Shown here in pieces: positions 41,400 to 50,900 of a stretch of DNA of 64,000 bases. The notes under the pieces are model-generated. The model had not been told where the DNA came from. It did no database searches and saw only the letters and a program-made list of their open reading frames with translations. The translations under genes were made by a program, and so were the position numbers. Location: the NCBI GenBank assembly GCA_934486615.1, contig CAKSQO010000002.1, positions 1-64,000 on the forward strand, in the 5' to 3' direction. This DNA is from an uncultured Eubacteriales bacterium (GTDB lineage Bacteria; Bacillota; Clostridia; Oscillospirales; Acutalibacteraceae). Numbering within the stretch: the first letter of the stretch is position 1; each line of letters starts with the position of its first letter.

Positions 41400-42302
41400 A
41401 TGAAATTTATAAAGACGACGCTTGACGACGTCGCACTTCTGCAAAACTATTTCGGACTTCAGGACTGGAGGACGACCGATTACTCACCCGGCTCTGTACT
41501 GATGTGGCGCGACTGTCTTCAGACCAATCACTGCGAGTGGGGCGGCTTTCTCATTTTTAAGGGAGTGTTCTTCGACGGTCAGCCATACTTTACCTACCCC
41601 GTCGGAAACGGCGACTTAAAGGCCGCCCTTGACGAGATCGAGCGCTATGCCGCCGAGCACAATCTGCCGTTTAACCTATACGGCGTGCCCGAGCAGCCGC
41701 TCGAAACTCTGCGCGGAATATACGGCGGCAGGCTCTCGCCCGAGCCCGACCGCGCGCACTGGGACTACCTCTACGATGCCGAGAGCATGCGCACCTTCGC
41801 GGGCAAAAAGCTAAGCGCGCAGCGCAACCACGTCAACAAGTTTTCGCGTCTCTACCCCGACTGCCGCTTCGTAAAGCTCGACGAAAGCAACATCGGACGC
41901 GCCAAGGCTTTCTGCGAAATGTACGTCGCCCAGCGGCAGAATTCGATAAATCAGGCCGAGCACGAGGGCGCCGCAAGCGTTGAGCTGTTCTCATATCTCG
42001 ACAGGCTCGGCGGCAAGGGCGGCTTTCTTGAGCTTGACGGTCGGATAATCGCCCTGTCGCTCGGCGAGCAGGTCGGCGACACGCTGTTCATTCATGTTGA
42101 AAAGGCGCTGCACGAGTACCCCGGCATATATCAGGTCATCGTCAAAGAGTTCGCCTGCGCGTTTGCCGACGGGAGCGTGCGCTTCATCAACCGCGAGGAG
42201 GACGACGGCGTTGAGGGGCTGCGTAAGTCAAAGCTCGCCTACCACCCTGTAAAGCTGCTTGAAAAATACAACGTCCGCATTGCACCCGCAGCAGCCGAAT
42301 GA
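41400..42302 (+). CDS. DUF2156 / phosphatidylglycerol lysyltransferase-like protein
   Basis: This 300-aa soluble protein consists of tandem GNAT-type folds as in the C-terminal half of MprF-like lysyltransferases. It has no TM flippase half. The landmarks KKLSAQRNHVNKFSRLYP and GDTLFIHVEKALHEYPGIYQ, ending INREEDDGVEGLRKSKLAYHP, match DUF2156. It may transfer an aminoacyl group from tRNA to a small or lipid acceptor. GGAGG lies 13 nt before the ATG, slightly long. Confidence 0.88.
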   Translation: MKFIKTTLDDVALLQNYFGLQDWRTTDYSPGSVLMWRDCLQTNHCEWGGFLIFKGVFFDGQPYFTYPVGNGDLKAALDEIERYAAEHNLPFNLYGVPEQPLETLRGIYGGRLSPEPDRAHWDYLYDAESMRTFAGKKLSAQRNHVNKFSRLYPDCRFVKLDESNIGRAKAFCEMYVAQRQNSINQAEHEGAASVELFSYLDRLGGKGGFLELDGRIIALSLGEQVGDTLFIHVEKALHEYPGIYQVIVKEFACAFADGSVRFINREEDDGVEGLRKSKLAYHPVKLLEKYNVRIAPAAAE

Positions 42303-42351
42303 CGGCGTTTTTGGGGCGCTCCATGAAAATAATCGGCAATTATCACTAAAC

Positions 42352-42396
42352 ATAAGCGACATTCAGTCCGATTTTTTTCGGGAAAATGTCGCTTAT
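42352..42396. terminator. Inverted repeat after the DUF2156 gene
   Basis: A 12-bp perfect stem (ATAAGCGACATT/AATGTCGCTTAT) with a 21-nt T-rich loop. A T run after the stem is lacking, so it could be a weak terminator or an operator. It ends 6 bp before the prs -35. Confidence 0.45.
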
Positions 42397-42401
42397 TGTC
42401 A

Positions 42402-42430
42402 TTGAAAAAACGGATTTAATATGCTATATT
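42402..42430 (+). promoter_or_regulatory. Promoter of prs
   Basis: TTGAAA (42402-42407), 17 nt, TATATT (42425-42430), 55 bp upstream of the ATG at 42486. Confidence 0.8.
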
Positions 42431-42485
42431 AGTATCAGCATTAGGTAACGCACCTGATAACGTGTATTTGGAAGGGGTAAATTCA

Positions 42486-43595
42486 ATGTCTGAAACTATT
42501 TCAACCTTAGTCGGCCCGCTCGGTATAATCAGCATGGCCGGCTGCGAGGAGATCGCCGCCGCCGTCGACGCCTATATCCGCGAGTGGCGCGGTAACGAGG
42601 TCGAGACCTACAACATTCCCGTAATCTGCCCGCGATTCGGCTCGGGCGAAGCCAAGGGTCTCATCAAGAGCACCGTCCGCGGCCACGACATCTTCATCAT
42701 CTGCGACGTGTTCAACCACGGTATCAAGTACCGTATGTATAACGAGCTCGTCCCGATGAGCCCCGACGATCATTTTCAGGATCTCAAGCGTATCATCGCC
42801 GCCCTCGGCGGTAAGGCCCGCCGCATAACCGTCATCATGCCGATGCTCTACGAGGGCAGACAGCACCGCAGAAGCGCCAGAGAGTCGCTCGACTGCGCTA
42901 TGGCGCTGCAGGAGCTTGTCGCAATGGGCGTCACCAACATCGTCACCTTCGACGCTCATGACCCCCGCGTTCAGCAGGCTATCCCGCTTTCAGGCTTTGA
43001 AAATGTCCACCCCACCTATCAGATGCTCAAGGCTATCAAAAGCGCCGTGCCCGACATTAAGCTCGACAAGGACAACCTTGCCATCGTTTCCCCCGACGAG
43101 GGCGGAATGGGCCGCTGCATCTACTATTCGTCGGTGCTCGGAGTTGACCTCGGTATGTTCTACAAGCGCCGCAACTACTCCATCATCGTCAACGGCCGCA
43201 ACCCGATCGAGGCTCACGAGTACCTCGGCAACGACATTTCGGGCAAGGACGTCATCATCGTCGACGATATGATCTCGTCGGGCGACTCCGTCCTCGACAT
43301 CGGCAAGAAGCTCAAGGAGAGAAACGCCCGCCGCATCTTCGTGTTCGCGTCGTTCGGTCTGTTCGTCGAGGGCTTCGCAAACTTCGATAAGGCTTATGAG
43401 GCCGGCTACATCGACAAGGTGTTCACCACCAACCTCGTCTACGCCGAGCCCGAGCTGCTCGAGAAACCGTGGTACTATCGCGTCAATATGTCGAAGTACA
43501 TCGCGCTCATCATCAACACGCTCAACCACGACGCGTCGATGAGCGGCCTGCTCGCCCCGATCGACAAGATCAACGCCCTGCTCGGCAGAAAGTAA
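42486..43595 (+). CDS. prs: Ribose-phosphate pyrophosphokinase, long form
   Basis: This 369-aa enzyme makes PRPP from ribose-5-phosphate and ATP. The flexible-loop region ITVIMPMLYEGRQHRR and the PRPP-binding VIIVDDMISSGDSVLDI are clear. It is about 50 residues longer than the usual 310-320 aa and has a divergent N-terminus (GPLGIISMAGCEEIAAAVDA). I chose the ATG at 42486 (GGAAGGGG upstream). PRPP feeds purine, pyrimidine and histidine synthesis. It is a single gene with promoter and terminator and with strongly biased, C-ending codons as expected for high expression. Confidence 0.92.
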   Translation: MSETISTLVGPLGIISMAGCEEIAAAVDAYIREWRGNEVETYNIPVICPRFGSGEAKGLIKSTVRGHDIFIICDVFNHGIKYRMYNELVPMSPDDHFQDLKRIIAALGGKARRITVIMPMLYEGRQHRRSARESLDCAMALQELVAMGVTNIVTFDAHDPRVQQAIPLSGFENVHPTYQMLKAIKSAVPDIKLDKDNLAIVSPDEGGMGRCIYYSSVLGVDLGMFYKRRNYSIIVNGRNPIEAHEYLGNDISGKDVIIVDDMISSGDSVLDIGKKLKERNARRIFVFASFGLFVEGFANFDKAYEAGYIDKVFTTNLVYAEPELLEKPWYYRVNMSKYIALIINTLNHDASMSGLLAPIDKINALLGRK

Positions 43596-43610
43596 TTAAG
43601 TTAAAACAGC

Positions 43611-43660
43611 AGCACCCCGCCGCAGTAGCGAAAGCTCACCTGCAGCGGGGTGCTTTTTTT
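43611..43660 (+). terminator. Terminator of prs
   Basis: AGCACCCCGC-CGCAG pairs with CTGCA-GCGGGGTGCT and is followed by seven T, 15 bp after the prs stop. Confidence 0.93.
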
Positions 43661-43777
43661 GCGGAGCGGTGCGGCAGCGTGGCAGAACGCGCAAACGCGA
43701 AATTATGCGGACTTTGAGAAAATGCAGCAAAGCGCATAACACCTATACATGGTAAAAATCCTTATAAAACAATCAGC

Positions 43778-43816
43778 GCCCCGTTCAAAACGAGAAATTC
43801 GCTTTGAGCGGGGCGG
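43778..43816. repeat. 39-bp hairpin repeat, left copy
   Basis: GCCCCGTTCAAA pairs with TTTGAGCGGGGC (one G-T pair), loop ACGAGAAATTCGC. The identical 39-bp sequence recurs in the same orientation at 44600-44638. It lies just downstream of the minus-strand secreted-protein gene and can serve as its terminator. Confidence 0.9.
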
Positions 43817-43845
43817 TTTGTAAGAATTATCTATAATTGAGCAAT

Positions 43846-44433
43846 TTACAAGGCCGTCTGAGTAAGAGCGCCGTTGTAGTTCAGCTTATACTTAACCTTA
43901 GCGATTTGCTTTCCGCGATACTTATAAATCGCAGTAGCCGTATTTCCGCTGATTGTGGAAGTGTAGCTGAAACGGTTTGCGTAAGTGCCGCCAAAATCCG
44001 CTAAGAACGTCGAAATAACCGAATATCTGTCAACTGACGAATAATAACCAGTTATCATCGCAACGACATCAGCTTCAACTCCATCGGATTTTGATTTCAG
44101 CTTTCCGGTAGCAAACTTAGTAACAGTTTTATCTGTTGCACCGTAAGTAACAAAGCCATTATTATCATCAGTCGAGGTTGAGGTTGAAAGCGCATAAGAA
44201 TACGTCCAACCGTCCTCAAGTTCAATAGTAACCGTAGGGCTCGGACAATCCTCCGGATTCCATATAATTCCACTGTCAAGCACAGGAATATTATATTCTT
44301 CGGCTAACGCAAGCATATCATCATAAGTCTCAACTTTATCGAGAACATCTGAAGGAATATCTTTTGCACTCGCAACGACGCAGCACGAAATCATCATTAA
44401 CACTGCCATTGCAACACACAATACTTTTTTCAT
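43846..44433 (-). CDS. AT-rich secreted protein between identical hairpins
   Basis: This 195-aa protein has a Sec signal peptide (KKVLCVAMAVLMMISCCVVASA, cleavage after ASA) and a mature part rich in Ser, Thr and Tyr. It contains VTIELEDGWTYSYALSTSTSTDDNN and a C-terminal beta-rich YKYRGKQIAKVKYKLNYNG. I chose the ATG at 44433 with GAGGAGG upstream; an upstream extension to 44544 has no site. The gene is visibly AT-richer than its neighbours, has its own promoter and is flanked by two identical hairpins, which suggests a transferred cassette. The family is not recognised. Confidence 0.75.
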   Translation of the reverse strand: MKKVLCVAMAVLMMISCCVVASAKDIPSDVLDKVETYDDMLALAEEYNIPVLDSGIIWNPEDCPSPTVTIELEDGWTYSYALSTSTSTDDNNGFVTYGATDKTVTKFATGKLKSKSDGVEADVVAMITGYYSSVDRYSVISTFLADFGGTYANRFSYTSTISGNTATAIYKYRGKQIAKVKYKLNYNGALTQTAL

Positions 44434-44525
44434 AAATGGCCTCCTCAACATTTTTCTTTGTTTTTTCGATTTAACACACCGTTTTATATAACGCAGCAAC
44501 ACCTCTTTCAATATTTGTTGTTTTA

Positions 44526-44554
44526 ATAATACAATTTTATTCACATATTGTCAA
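44526..44554 (-). promoter_or_regulatory. Promoter of the AT-rich secreted-protein gene
   Basis: On the minus strand TTGACA (44554-44549), 17 nt, TATTAT (44531-44526), about 93 bp before the ATG. The leader is AT-rich. Confidence 0.85.
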
Positions 44555-44599
44555 TATTTTATTGCCATTTTTTAAACCTATTTTGTCTGAAATTAAACC

Positions 44600-44638
44600 G
44601 CCCCGTTCAAAACGAGAAATTCGCTTTGAGCGGGGCGG
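44600..44638. repeat. 39-bp hairpin repeat, right copy
   Basis: Exact copy of 43778-43816 in the same orientation, 783 bp away start to start. On this side the hairpin lies 62 bp downstream of the yqeY stop on the minus strand, so it may terminate the azlCD-yqeY transcript. Confidence 0.9.
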
Positions 44639-44703
44639 GTGATTAAAACCGGCGGTGATTAAGACTTCTATTTATCGCCGATAAAACTGCGAAATTGCGG
44701 TGC

Positions 44704-45150
44704 TTATTTCAGCATTTCGCCGACGAGACGGTTTACAAGGCCGCCGTCGGCCTTGCCTTTTACGCGCGGCATAAGGTTCTTCATCAGCATTCCCTTATCG
44801 CGCGCGGTGGGGGCGGCGATTCCAAGCTCGGCGAGCACGGCCGAAATCTCGGCTTTTATCTCGTCCTCGCTCATCATCCTGGGCGCAAACTCGCTCATAA
44901 CGCTGATTTTCAGCCTGCACTCCTCGATTATGTCGGTGCGGTCGCTCGGAGCGGTGTCCAGCGTTTCCTGCGTCTGCTTTATCTCGCGCAGGATAACCCC
45001 GTTTTCGTCCTCCTCGCTAAGCTCGCCGCGGCTGTCTATGGCCTTGTTTTTAAGCGCCGAAAGCAGCCCGCTGAGCGCGTCCTTGCGCGGCTTGTCCTTG
45101 TTTTTCATCGCCTGCATCATTGCGGCGCGTACCTGCTCGGTTTTTGACAT
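44704..45150 (-). CDS. yqeY: GatB/YqeY domain-containing protein
   Basis: This 148-aa helical protein resembles the tRNA-binding tail of GatB. The N-terminus SKTEQVRAAMMQAMKNKDKPRKDALSGL, the EEDENGVILREIKQTQETL middle and the C-terminal VGEMLK match YqeY. A role in tRNA-dependent amidation has been proposed, but function is not established. It is 13 bp downstream of azlD, so it ends the azlCD operon. The AGGAGGA site is strong. Confidence 0.92.
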   Translation of the reverse strand: MSKTEQVRAAMMQAMKNKDKPRKDALSGLLSALKNKAIDSRGELSEEDENGVILREIKQTQETLDTAPSDRTDIIEECRLKISVMSEFAPRMMSEDEIKAEISAVLAELGIAAPTARDKGMLMKNLMPRVKGKADGGLVNRLVGEMLK

Positions 45151-45162
45151 AAAGCACTCCTC

Positions 45163-45486
45163 CTAAATTCCGAACGCACTGAGCACGAGTCCGGTCACAT
45201 ACGCCGAAGCGCAGGCGGCGACGGCCACCGGCAGCAACGGCTTTTTAAAATAAGACATAACAAACGCCACGCCGAAGCCGACCGCGGCGGTGATGAGATT
45301 GCCCGTCGAATAGAAAATGTACGGCAAGGTCATCGCGCCGAGCACGGCGTACGGTATGTAATAAAGAAAGCTGCGGATAAACGGCGAGCGGATCTTTCGC
45401 CTGAACGCGGCGAACGGTATCATTCTGACAAGGTAGGTCGTCAGCGCCATCGCGGCGATGCAGCCGATGATGTAGAGGTCACTCAT
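45163..45486 (-). CDS. azlD: Branched-chain amino acid exporter subunit AzlD
   Basis: This 107-aa small membrane subunit has four hydrophobic segments (YIIGCIAAMALTTYLVRMIPF, FLYYIPYAVLGAMTLPYIFY, NLITAAVGFGVAFVMSYF, PVAVAACASAYVTGLVLSAF). It acts with AzlC in efflux of branched-chain amino acids and analogues. The ATG at 45486 overlaps the azlC stop (ATGA). The longer frame to 45558 is inside azlC and rejected. Confidence 0.93.
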   Translation of the reverse strand: MSDLYIIGCIAAMALTTYLVRMIPFAAFRRKIRSPFIRSFLYYIPYAVLGAMTLPYIFYSTGNLITAAVGFGVAFVMSYFKKPLLPVAVAACASAYVTGLVLSAFGI

Positions 45487-46211
45487 TGCTCGGCCTCCTC
45501 TCCGCTCTCCTGCACGGGCATAACGGCAGCCATAATTCCCGCCGCAGCGCAGGCGCATATGATTATGGAGAAGCCCTGCGAGACCTTATTCAGCACAGGC
45601 GCGAAGTACATCACGCAGCTGAGCGCGCAGGAAATCAACGCCGTGAACATAACCCCGCGGTCGACGCGCGCAGCGGGCACGATTATCGCGACGAACATAC
45701 TGTAAATCGCAAGGCCGAGCGCAGCGGTGATTCCCGCAGGCAGGAAGTTGCCCGCGACCGCGCCGATCAGCGTGCCGAGCGACCAGCCGATATACGGCGC
45801 GGTGGCAAGGCCGTACATAAAGCGCGGGCCGATAAGTCCGGGCTCGCTCGCGGCGACGGCGAAGATCTCGTCGGTTATGCCGATCGACGCGATAAGCCTG
45901 TGCGGCAGAGTGAAGCGCTCGCCCAGCTTTTGCGTGAGGGCAATGCCCATCAGCGAATAGCGTATGTTTATGACGAACTCGGTCAGCACCATCTCGATGA
46001 TCGAACCCTGTGAAAGTATGACCGCGACGCCCGCGACCTGCCCCGCAGAGGTCAGGTTGGTCATCGAGATTATAACCGCCCAGAGGGCTTTCAGCCCCTG
46101 ACTGACGACGGATATGCCGAAGCCGAACGAGACAGAAAGGTAGCCGAGCGCTATCGGCATTCCCTTTTTCAGTCCGTCAAAATATGAATCGTTGCATTTA
46201 ACAGCTGCCAT
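45483..46211 (-). CDS. azlC: Branched-chain amino acid exporter subunit AzlC
   Basis: This 242-aa integral membrane protein has about seven hydrophobic segments. The family start FDGLKKGMPIALGYLSVSFGFGI, then SQGSIIEMVLTEFVINIRYSLMGIAL and a DEIFAVAASEPG loop, identify AzlC. With azlD it forms the transporter. Promoter at 46291-46319. Confidence 0.94.
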   Translation of the reverse strand: MAAVKCNDSYFDGLKKGMPIALGYLSVSFGFGISVVSQGLKALWAVIISMTNLTSAGQVAGVAVILSQGSIIEMVLTEFVINIRYSLMGIALTQKLGERFTLPHRLIASIGITDEIFAVAASEPGLIGPRFMYGLATAPYIGWSLGTLIGAVAGNFLPAGITAALGLAIYSMFVAIIVPAARVDRGVMFTALISCALSCVMYFAPVLNKVSQGFSIIICACAAAGIMAAVMPVQESGEEAEQ

Positions 46212-46290
46212 TTTCTACCTCTTTTGCACGCAAAAACATTACCATCGTGAGACGTTTTTTCCGACGGCTATGGTATGCGCAGCAAAGAAG

Positions 46291-46319
46291 ATTATACTAC
46301 CTATTTTCGTACAAATCAA
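46291..46319 (-). promoter_or_regulatory. Promoter of azlC-azlD-yqeY
   Basis: On the minus strand TTGATT (46319-46314), 17 nt, TATAAT (46296-46291), 80 bp upstream of the ATG. The -35 lies at the edge of the terminator of the gene behind it. Confidence 0.85.
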
Positions 46320-46351
46320 GGCGCACGGCCTAAATTTAAGCTGTGCGCCTT
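46318..46351 (-). terminator. Probable terminator of the 460-aa lipoprotein gene
   Basis: AAGGCGCAC pairs with GTGCGCCTT with a 16-nt partly paired loop, 13 bp after the stop. The T run on the minus strand is short, so it is less certain. Confidence 0.55.
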
Positions 46352-46364
46352 TGAAAAAAAGCTC

Positions 46365-47747
46365 TTATTTTACGCTCGGCAGGTCGGGCGCAAGCGGAGC
46401 GCGCGGAGTTCCGCCGCCGCCGACATTCTTGGAGTCGTTGTTAGTGATTATCATCAGATTGGTTATCAGAGCCATAAAGTCCTTGGTAAAATTGCGCTGA
46501 ATAGTGGTGTCCGACATCGAGACGACCATGTTCAAATTGATTCCCGTTTCCCTTTTCAGCTCTTTCATAGTCTGAATATCAGCATCGATGCTGTAGCAGT
46601 CCTGCGCCGAGTCATCGACAATGTAGCAGCCGTAGTCGCGCAGAGCGTAGAACAGTTTCTTGCCGACTTCGGTTTTAATTCCGATGCTTTCGGGGGTCGA
46701 GTCCTTGGGCAGAGCGAGCAAGGAGCCCATTCTCAGCTCGGGATCGGTGCCGCCGTAGACGTTCCATGCGTAAGCGTCGTGACGGTCGGCAGGCCAGCGG
46801 TAGCCCTTTTGATACGCGATGTCATAGTATATGTACTTTTTCGCGTAGACGTTGATCTTCAGCGCGTGGTGGATAGGCTCGCTGCTCAACAGCTCGCCCA
46901 CCCGTATTGAGCCGCCGAGGGTCGACAGTCCGCTGCCCCAATGTGATCCGAGGCGGCCGTCGCCGTAGATGTCCTGATTAAGTCGGTTATATCCCGTAAC
47001 ATACATGGCATTCGCGTCGTCACGGCAGGTCGGCTCGAGCTCATTATAATAGCGGCCGTCGGGCTGCAGGATTGCGGAACAGTTGTTGTCGGTACTGGAC
47101 TTGCTGACGGTGTAGCCCTTCGGGAAGTAGAAGCGGGCGCGCACCTTCAGGCCGCTTACATCGGTCGGCCAGCGGTGGCCTTTCGGTGTGTCATAAAGTG
47201 CAACGTAGTCGTCGTTGGTCGTAGTTGTCAGCAGATGCTCATAGTCGCAGCTGTACTTGGGCGCTTTCTCAAGCCCTGCGGCTTTGTAGACTGCGTTCGA
47301 GCCTATCGGCGTGTTCCAGATAGAGTTGCGCGCAAACGGCCAGAGCCACGGATCCCGCTTACCCGCGTAAACAGGGTACTGCGACTTGGTGTTGCCGTTA
47401 TGTCCGAATTCCTTCATCGAATCCCGGGTGTAATTCGGCAGCACCGACATACTCGATTTGTTGCCGGAATCGGCTTTGGACGAGGCCGCCGATGAGGTGT
47501 GCTGCACAGACGAGGTGCCGTCGTTCGGCGCACTGTCAGACGAGGTGCCGTCGGACACGGCGTCGGACGAAGTATCGCCCGCACCCGAGGCTGAAGCGGA
47601 TGAGGTCGCTTTGCTTGATTTGGCGCTGCTGCTTTTGCCGCCCGAGCTGCCCGAAGCGGAGTCTCCCCCGCCGCCGCAGCCCGCAAGCAGACTTGCGGCC
47701 AGCAGAAAAGCGCAAACACGCATTATGGCCTTTGTTTTAAGTTTCAT
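46365..47747 (-). CDS. Lipoprotein with the shared HWGSG/GGSIR C-terminal domain
   Basis: This 460-aa protein has a lipoprotein signal (VCAFLLAASLLAGCGGGG) and a Ser/Ala-rich linker to about residue 110. A ~340-aa domain shared with the 1204- and 1382-aa proteins follows. Landmarks in order: RNSIWNTPIG, ILQPDGRYYNELEPT, LGSHWGSGLSTLGGSIRVGEL, HHALKINVYA, RWPADRHDAY, MGSLLALPKD, EVGKKLFYALRDYGCYIVDDSA. The fixed His, Trp and Asp residues suggest an enzyme or a ligand-binding fold, possibly on carbohydrate. The family is not recognised. The ATG follows GGAGG. Confidence 0.8.
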   Translation of the reverse strand: MKLKTKAIMRVCAFLLAASLLAGCGGGGDSASGSSGGKSSSAKSSKATSSASASGAGDTSSDAVSDGTSSDSAPNDGTSSVQHTSSAASSKADSGNKSSMSVLPNYTRDSMKEFGHNGNTKSQYPVYAGKRDPWLWPFARNSIWNTPIGSNAVYKAAGLEKAPKYSCDYEHLLTTTTNDDYVALYDTPKGHRWPTDVSGLKVRARFYFPKGYTVSKSSTDNNCSAILQPDGRYYNELEPTCRDDANAMYVTGYNRLNQDIYGDGRLGSHWGSGLSTLGGSIRVGELLSSEPIHHALKINVYAKKYIYYDIAYQKGYRWPADRHDAYAWNVYGGTDPELRMGSLLALPKDSTPESIGIKTEVGKKLFYALRDYGCYIVDDSAQDCYSIDADIQTMKELKRETGINLNMVVSMSDTTIQRNFTKDFMALITNLMIITNNDSKNVGGGGTPRAPLAPDLPSVK

Positions 47748-47779
47748 TTCTTCCTCCGAAAAGCTCAATGACTACGCAA

Positions 47780-47808
47780 ATTTTATCATAAAAACGCCTT
47801 CTGCGCAA
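47780..47808 (-). promoter_or_regulatory. Promoter of the 460-aa lipoprotein gene
   Basis: On the minus strand TTGCGC (47808-47803), 17 nt, TAAAAT (47785-47780), 33 bp upstream of the ATG. Confidence 0.75.
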
Positions 47809-47893
47809 TAGACGTACATAATATTTGTATGTAGTTACAAAATGCGAGCACCTCATTTAGGTAATTCGCTGTTTTGTTTGAACGTATAAGAAA

Positions 47894-47924
47894 AAATTCC
47901 GCCTGCGCAGAACAGGCGGAATTT
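47894..47924 (-). terminator. Terminator of the 1204-aa secreted-protein gene
   Basis: A 12-bp perfect stem (AAATTCCGCCTG/CAGGCGGAATTT), loop CGCAGAA, with a T run on the minus strand directly after the stop codon. Confidence 0.9.
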
Positions 47925-47927
47925 ATA

Positions 47928-50900
47928 TCAGTTATAGCTAACGACGCAGAGGTTGGAGATTATCGTCTGAATATCGCGTGCATATTTCGCCTGCACGCTT
48001 GTATCGTTATCATTAGTCGGGAGCTTACCCCTGAGATTGATTCCGTACTTAGCGTACACTTCGTCGGGTACTGTGCTCTCGGCACAGAAGTTGTACTGCG
48101 GCCAAGCGGAGTCGTCGACGATGTAGCAACCGTAGTTCTGCAGCGTGTAGAACAGCTTCTTACCGATTTCGGTCTGTATGCCGAGGCTCTCGACCGTCAC
48201 ATCTTTTTTCAGTGCAAGCAGCGAGCCCATTACGATTTTTGCATCACTGTTGTTCTTGTTGCAATAGCCGCCCCAATAGCCGTTGTAAGTATTGAGTTTC
48301 GGGTTCGGAGCAGCTCCGTCGCAGCGGTCGGCAGGCCACTGATAGCCCTCAAGCTCGCCCTTCATATAGTAGCAGAGGTAGCCGTAAACATCCAGCTTCA
48401 GCGCATGCTCAATGTTGCCGTCTCCGGTCAGCTCGCCCGAACGGATAGAGCCGCCGACGGTCGACATACCGCTTCCCCAGTGAGTGCCGAGATTACCCTC
48501 CGAATCAAGCCGAGATATGCGCGGGTTTCCGATAATGTAACCTGCGACAACCTTATTACCATTGTCGTCAGGGTTAAGATACCATGCGCGGCAGGTCGGC
48601 TGGAACTCAATGACAGTCTTGCCGTCGGGCTGGAGCACGGATGTGCACTCATTGCCCGGAGGTACATAGGTTACCGAATCAAACAGTCCGTTGATCGTGT
48701 TTGCGGCAAGTGTCTGACCTTTCGGGAAGTACATCTTGTTGGGCGTGCCGTACTTACTCTTATACCAAGCGACGAACTCCTCAAGATGAGTCTCGTCATT
48801 AAACGCTGCCCAACGGCCGTTTTTGTCAGATTTGACCGTCGTGCCCGTAATGCTGCCCTTGCCGATAGCTTGGTTATACTCATTGATCTCGTTGAGCGTA
48901 AATCTGTAGATATAATCGTCGCTGTAGTCGGTCGTAAACAGATTCTCGGAGTCGATACCATAGGAATACTTTTGTGTTTTGCCGGTCTTATTCCAGTTTT
49001 CGTCCGTAAATTCATACGTCCAACCCAGGCCTGCATCGGTGTAGGTCGCGCCCGACTTAAGCTTGTTGTTCCAAATGGAAGTGCTCGAATACGGATGCTT
49101 CCATGTCGAGCAGTTGTAGGACTTGCACGCTCTGCCGTAGGTAATCAGATTGTCGACAAGGTCGCCGAGCCCCTTAACGGTTGAGTCACTCTTGGCCTTG
49201 GCGTAGGACGAAATGCTGTAGCTCAGCTCAACCGACTTGGCAGTGCCGTCGGCGGTAACAAACTGCGCAACGATTTTATCCTCCATACGATTCGGCGCAA
49301 GCTTATCGAAAGTGTAAGAGTAGTAGCCGCTCTTGCCGTTAACCGTAACCGCCTCGAATTCGGACGCGTCAACCTCGTAGGTCTCGCTTCCGTGCTCGTC
49401 GTAGTCGACGACGAGCCTGAGCTTGAGGCCTTCGGTCGCCATAGTCGCGGCGGAAGCCTTGACGTAATACTTGACGTCGATCTTATCCTTAAGCACAAGG
49501 CTTGCGCCGTACCAGTTGATGTCAGCTGTGCTGTTGCCTTCACCAAGACTCATTTTGCTCTCAAGCGTGGAGGAATCGACCTTTTCGGAAGCCGAAGCCA
49601 TAACGCTCGTATCGGTATTTACAAGATTCTTAACATCGGTATTAAAGTAGACCTGAGACGCCGCGCCGAAGTTAAGCATATCGGCAAGAACGGTTTTGAT
49701 GCGGTCGTTCTCAGTAGTCGCGTACATCGCCTTTGCATAATCAAGAAGCGAAAACGATTTTGAAAAAGTGACCCTCTCGCCGGTCGCTTTGTCAACGGCA
49801 GTGTAGGTTACGGTGTACTTCTTGCCCATATTCTTTGCGCCGACGTTCATAATGTACGCCTTGTTGGTCTTCTCATCAAAAGTAAGATTGCCGTTGGGGG
49901 AGGCTGCGCTGATGTCGCTGTAATACTTGTCAAAGTCGTCAACCAGCGAGAAGCGAAGTGCAAATCCGCTCGTAAGCGTTACGCCGGCGGCATACACTTC
50001 CGCCTTTGCCTTGCGCTCAACGTCGCCGTTGGCAAGGCAGGTGCGGGTAAGGTATCCGCTCTCATCGGAGTCGGTCCACTCGGTATAAAGCGTCTTTCCC
50101 GGATTAAGCTCTTCTATGGTCTTGTCGGTCGTACGTATTCTCGAAACACCGCTGAGAGCGATGTCACCCATGCAGTAGCTTCCCCACATGGAGTCGGACC
50201 TGACCGAAATTCTTACCGTGCTGTCGGTAAAGTCGTAATCGTAAATTCTGCAGCGGCCGTACTCTTTGCCGTTTGACTTGAGCACAAGCACCCCATCGTC
50301 AAACTCAGCCGAGATAGCGAACGAGCTTGTGCCGTTTTCACCGAGTATATTTCCGCTGAATCCGGCGTTTATCAGTGCGTTGTTGGTATTGGTTATAAAA
50401 TCCGTATCATAGGTCTGAATGAGATTGACATTATTGTCAAACACAAGCTCGCCGTTGTGATAAACCGCAAGCTTGACAGCCCTGAAATTATCCGAACCGA
50501 CAATGCAGATTCTGAGGCTGCCGATTTCAAAAGCAAAGTCGGTGCCCGAGTCGTCGGCATTCCACGCAATGTTGTGAATTCTTGCCTTATATCCGACGCT
50601 GAACTTATTGCCGAGGTTTACTCTGTCATTATAAGTAAAGGTATTGAGCTTTTCTTCGCTGCTGAAGTTGCGCCCCTCAACAGCAAAAGCGTCATAGCCG
50701 TGCTCGGCGGCGGTGGTGATAACAGCTTTGCCGTAGGGCTTGAACATAGTCCACTTGTTAGCGGACATATCGAACACGCTGTCTTTCTCATAATAAGGCA
50801 GGACATATTCATCGTCGGGAATATCCTTGGGAGTATACTTTGTACCGCTTATATCGAAGACAGCGGCGCGGTTATAGTTGACAAATGACGGCAGCACGCT

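Noticed and set aside
43469..43717. + strand frame crossing the prs terminator
   Set aside because: Starts inside prs in another frame and runs through a strong terminator hairpin.
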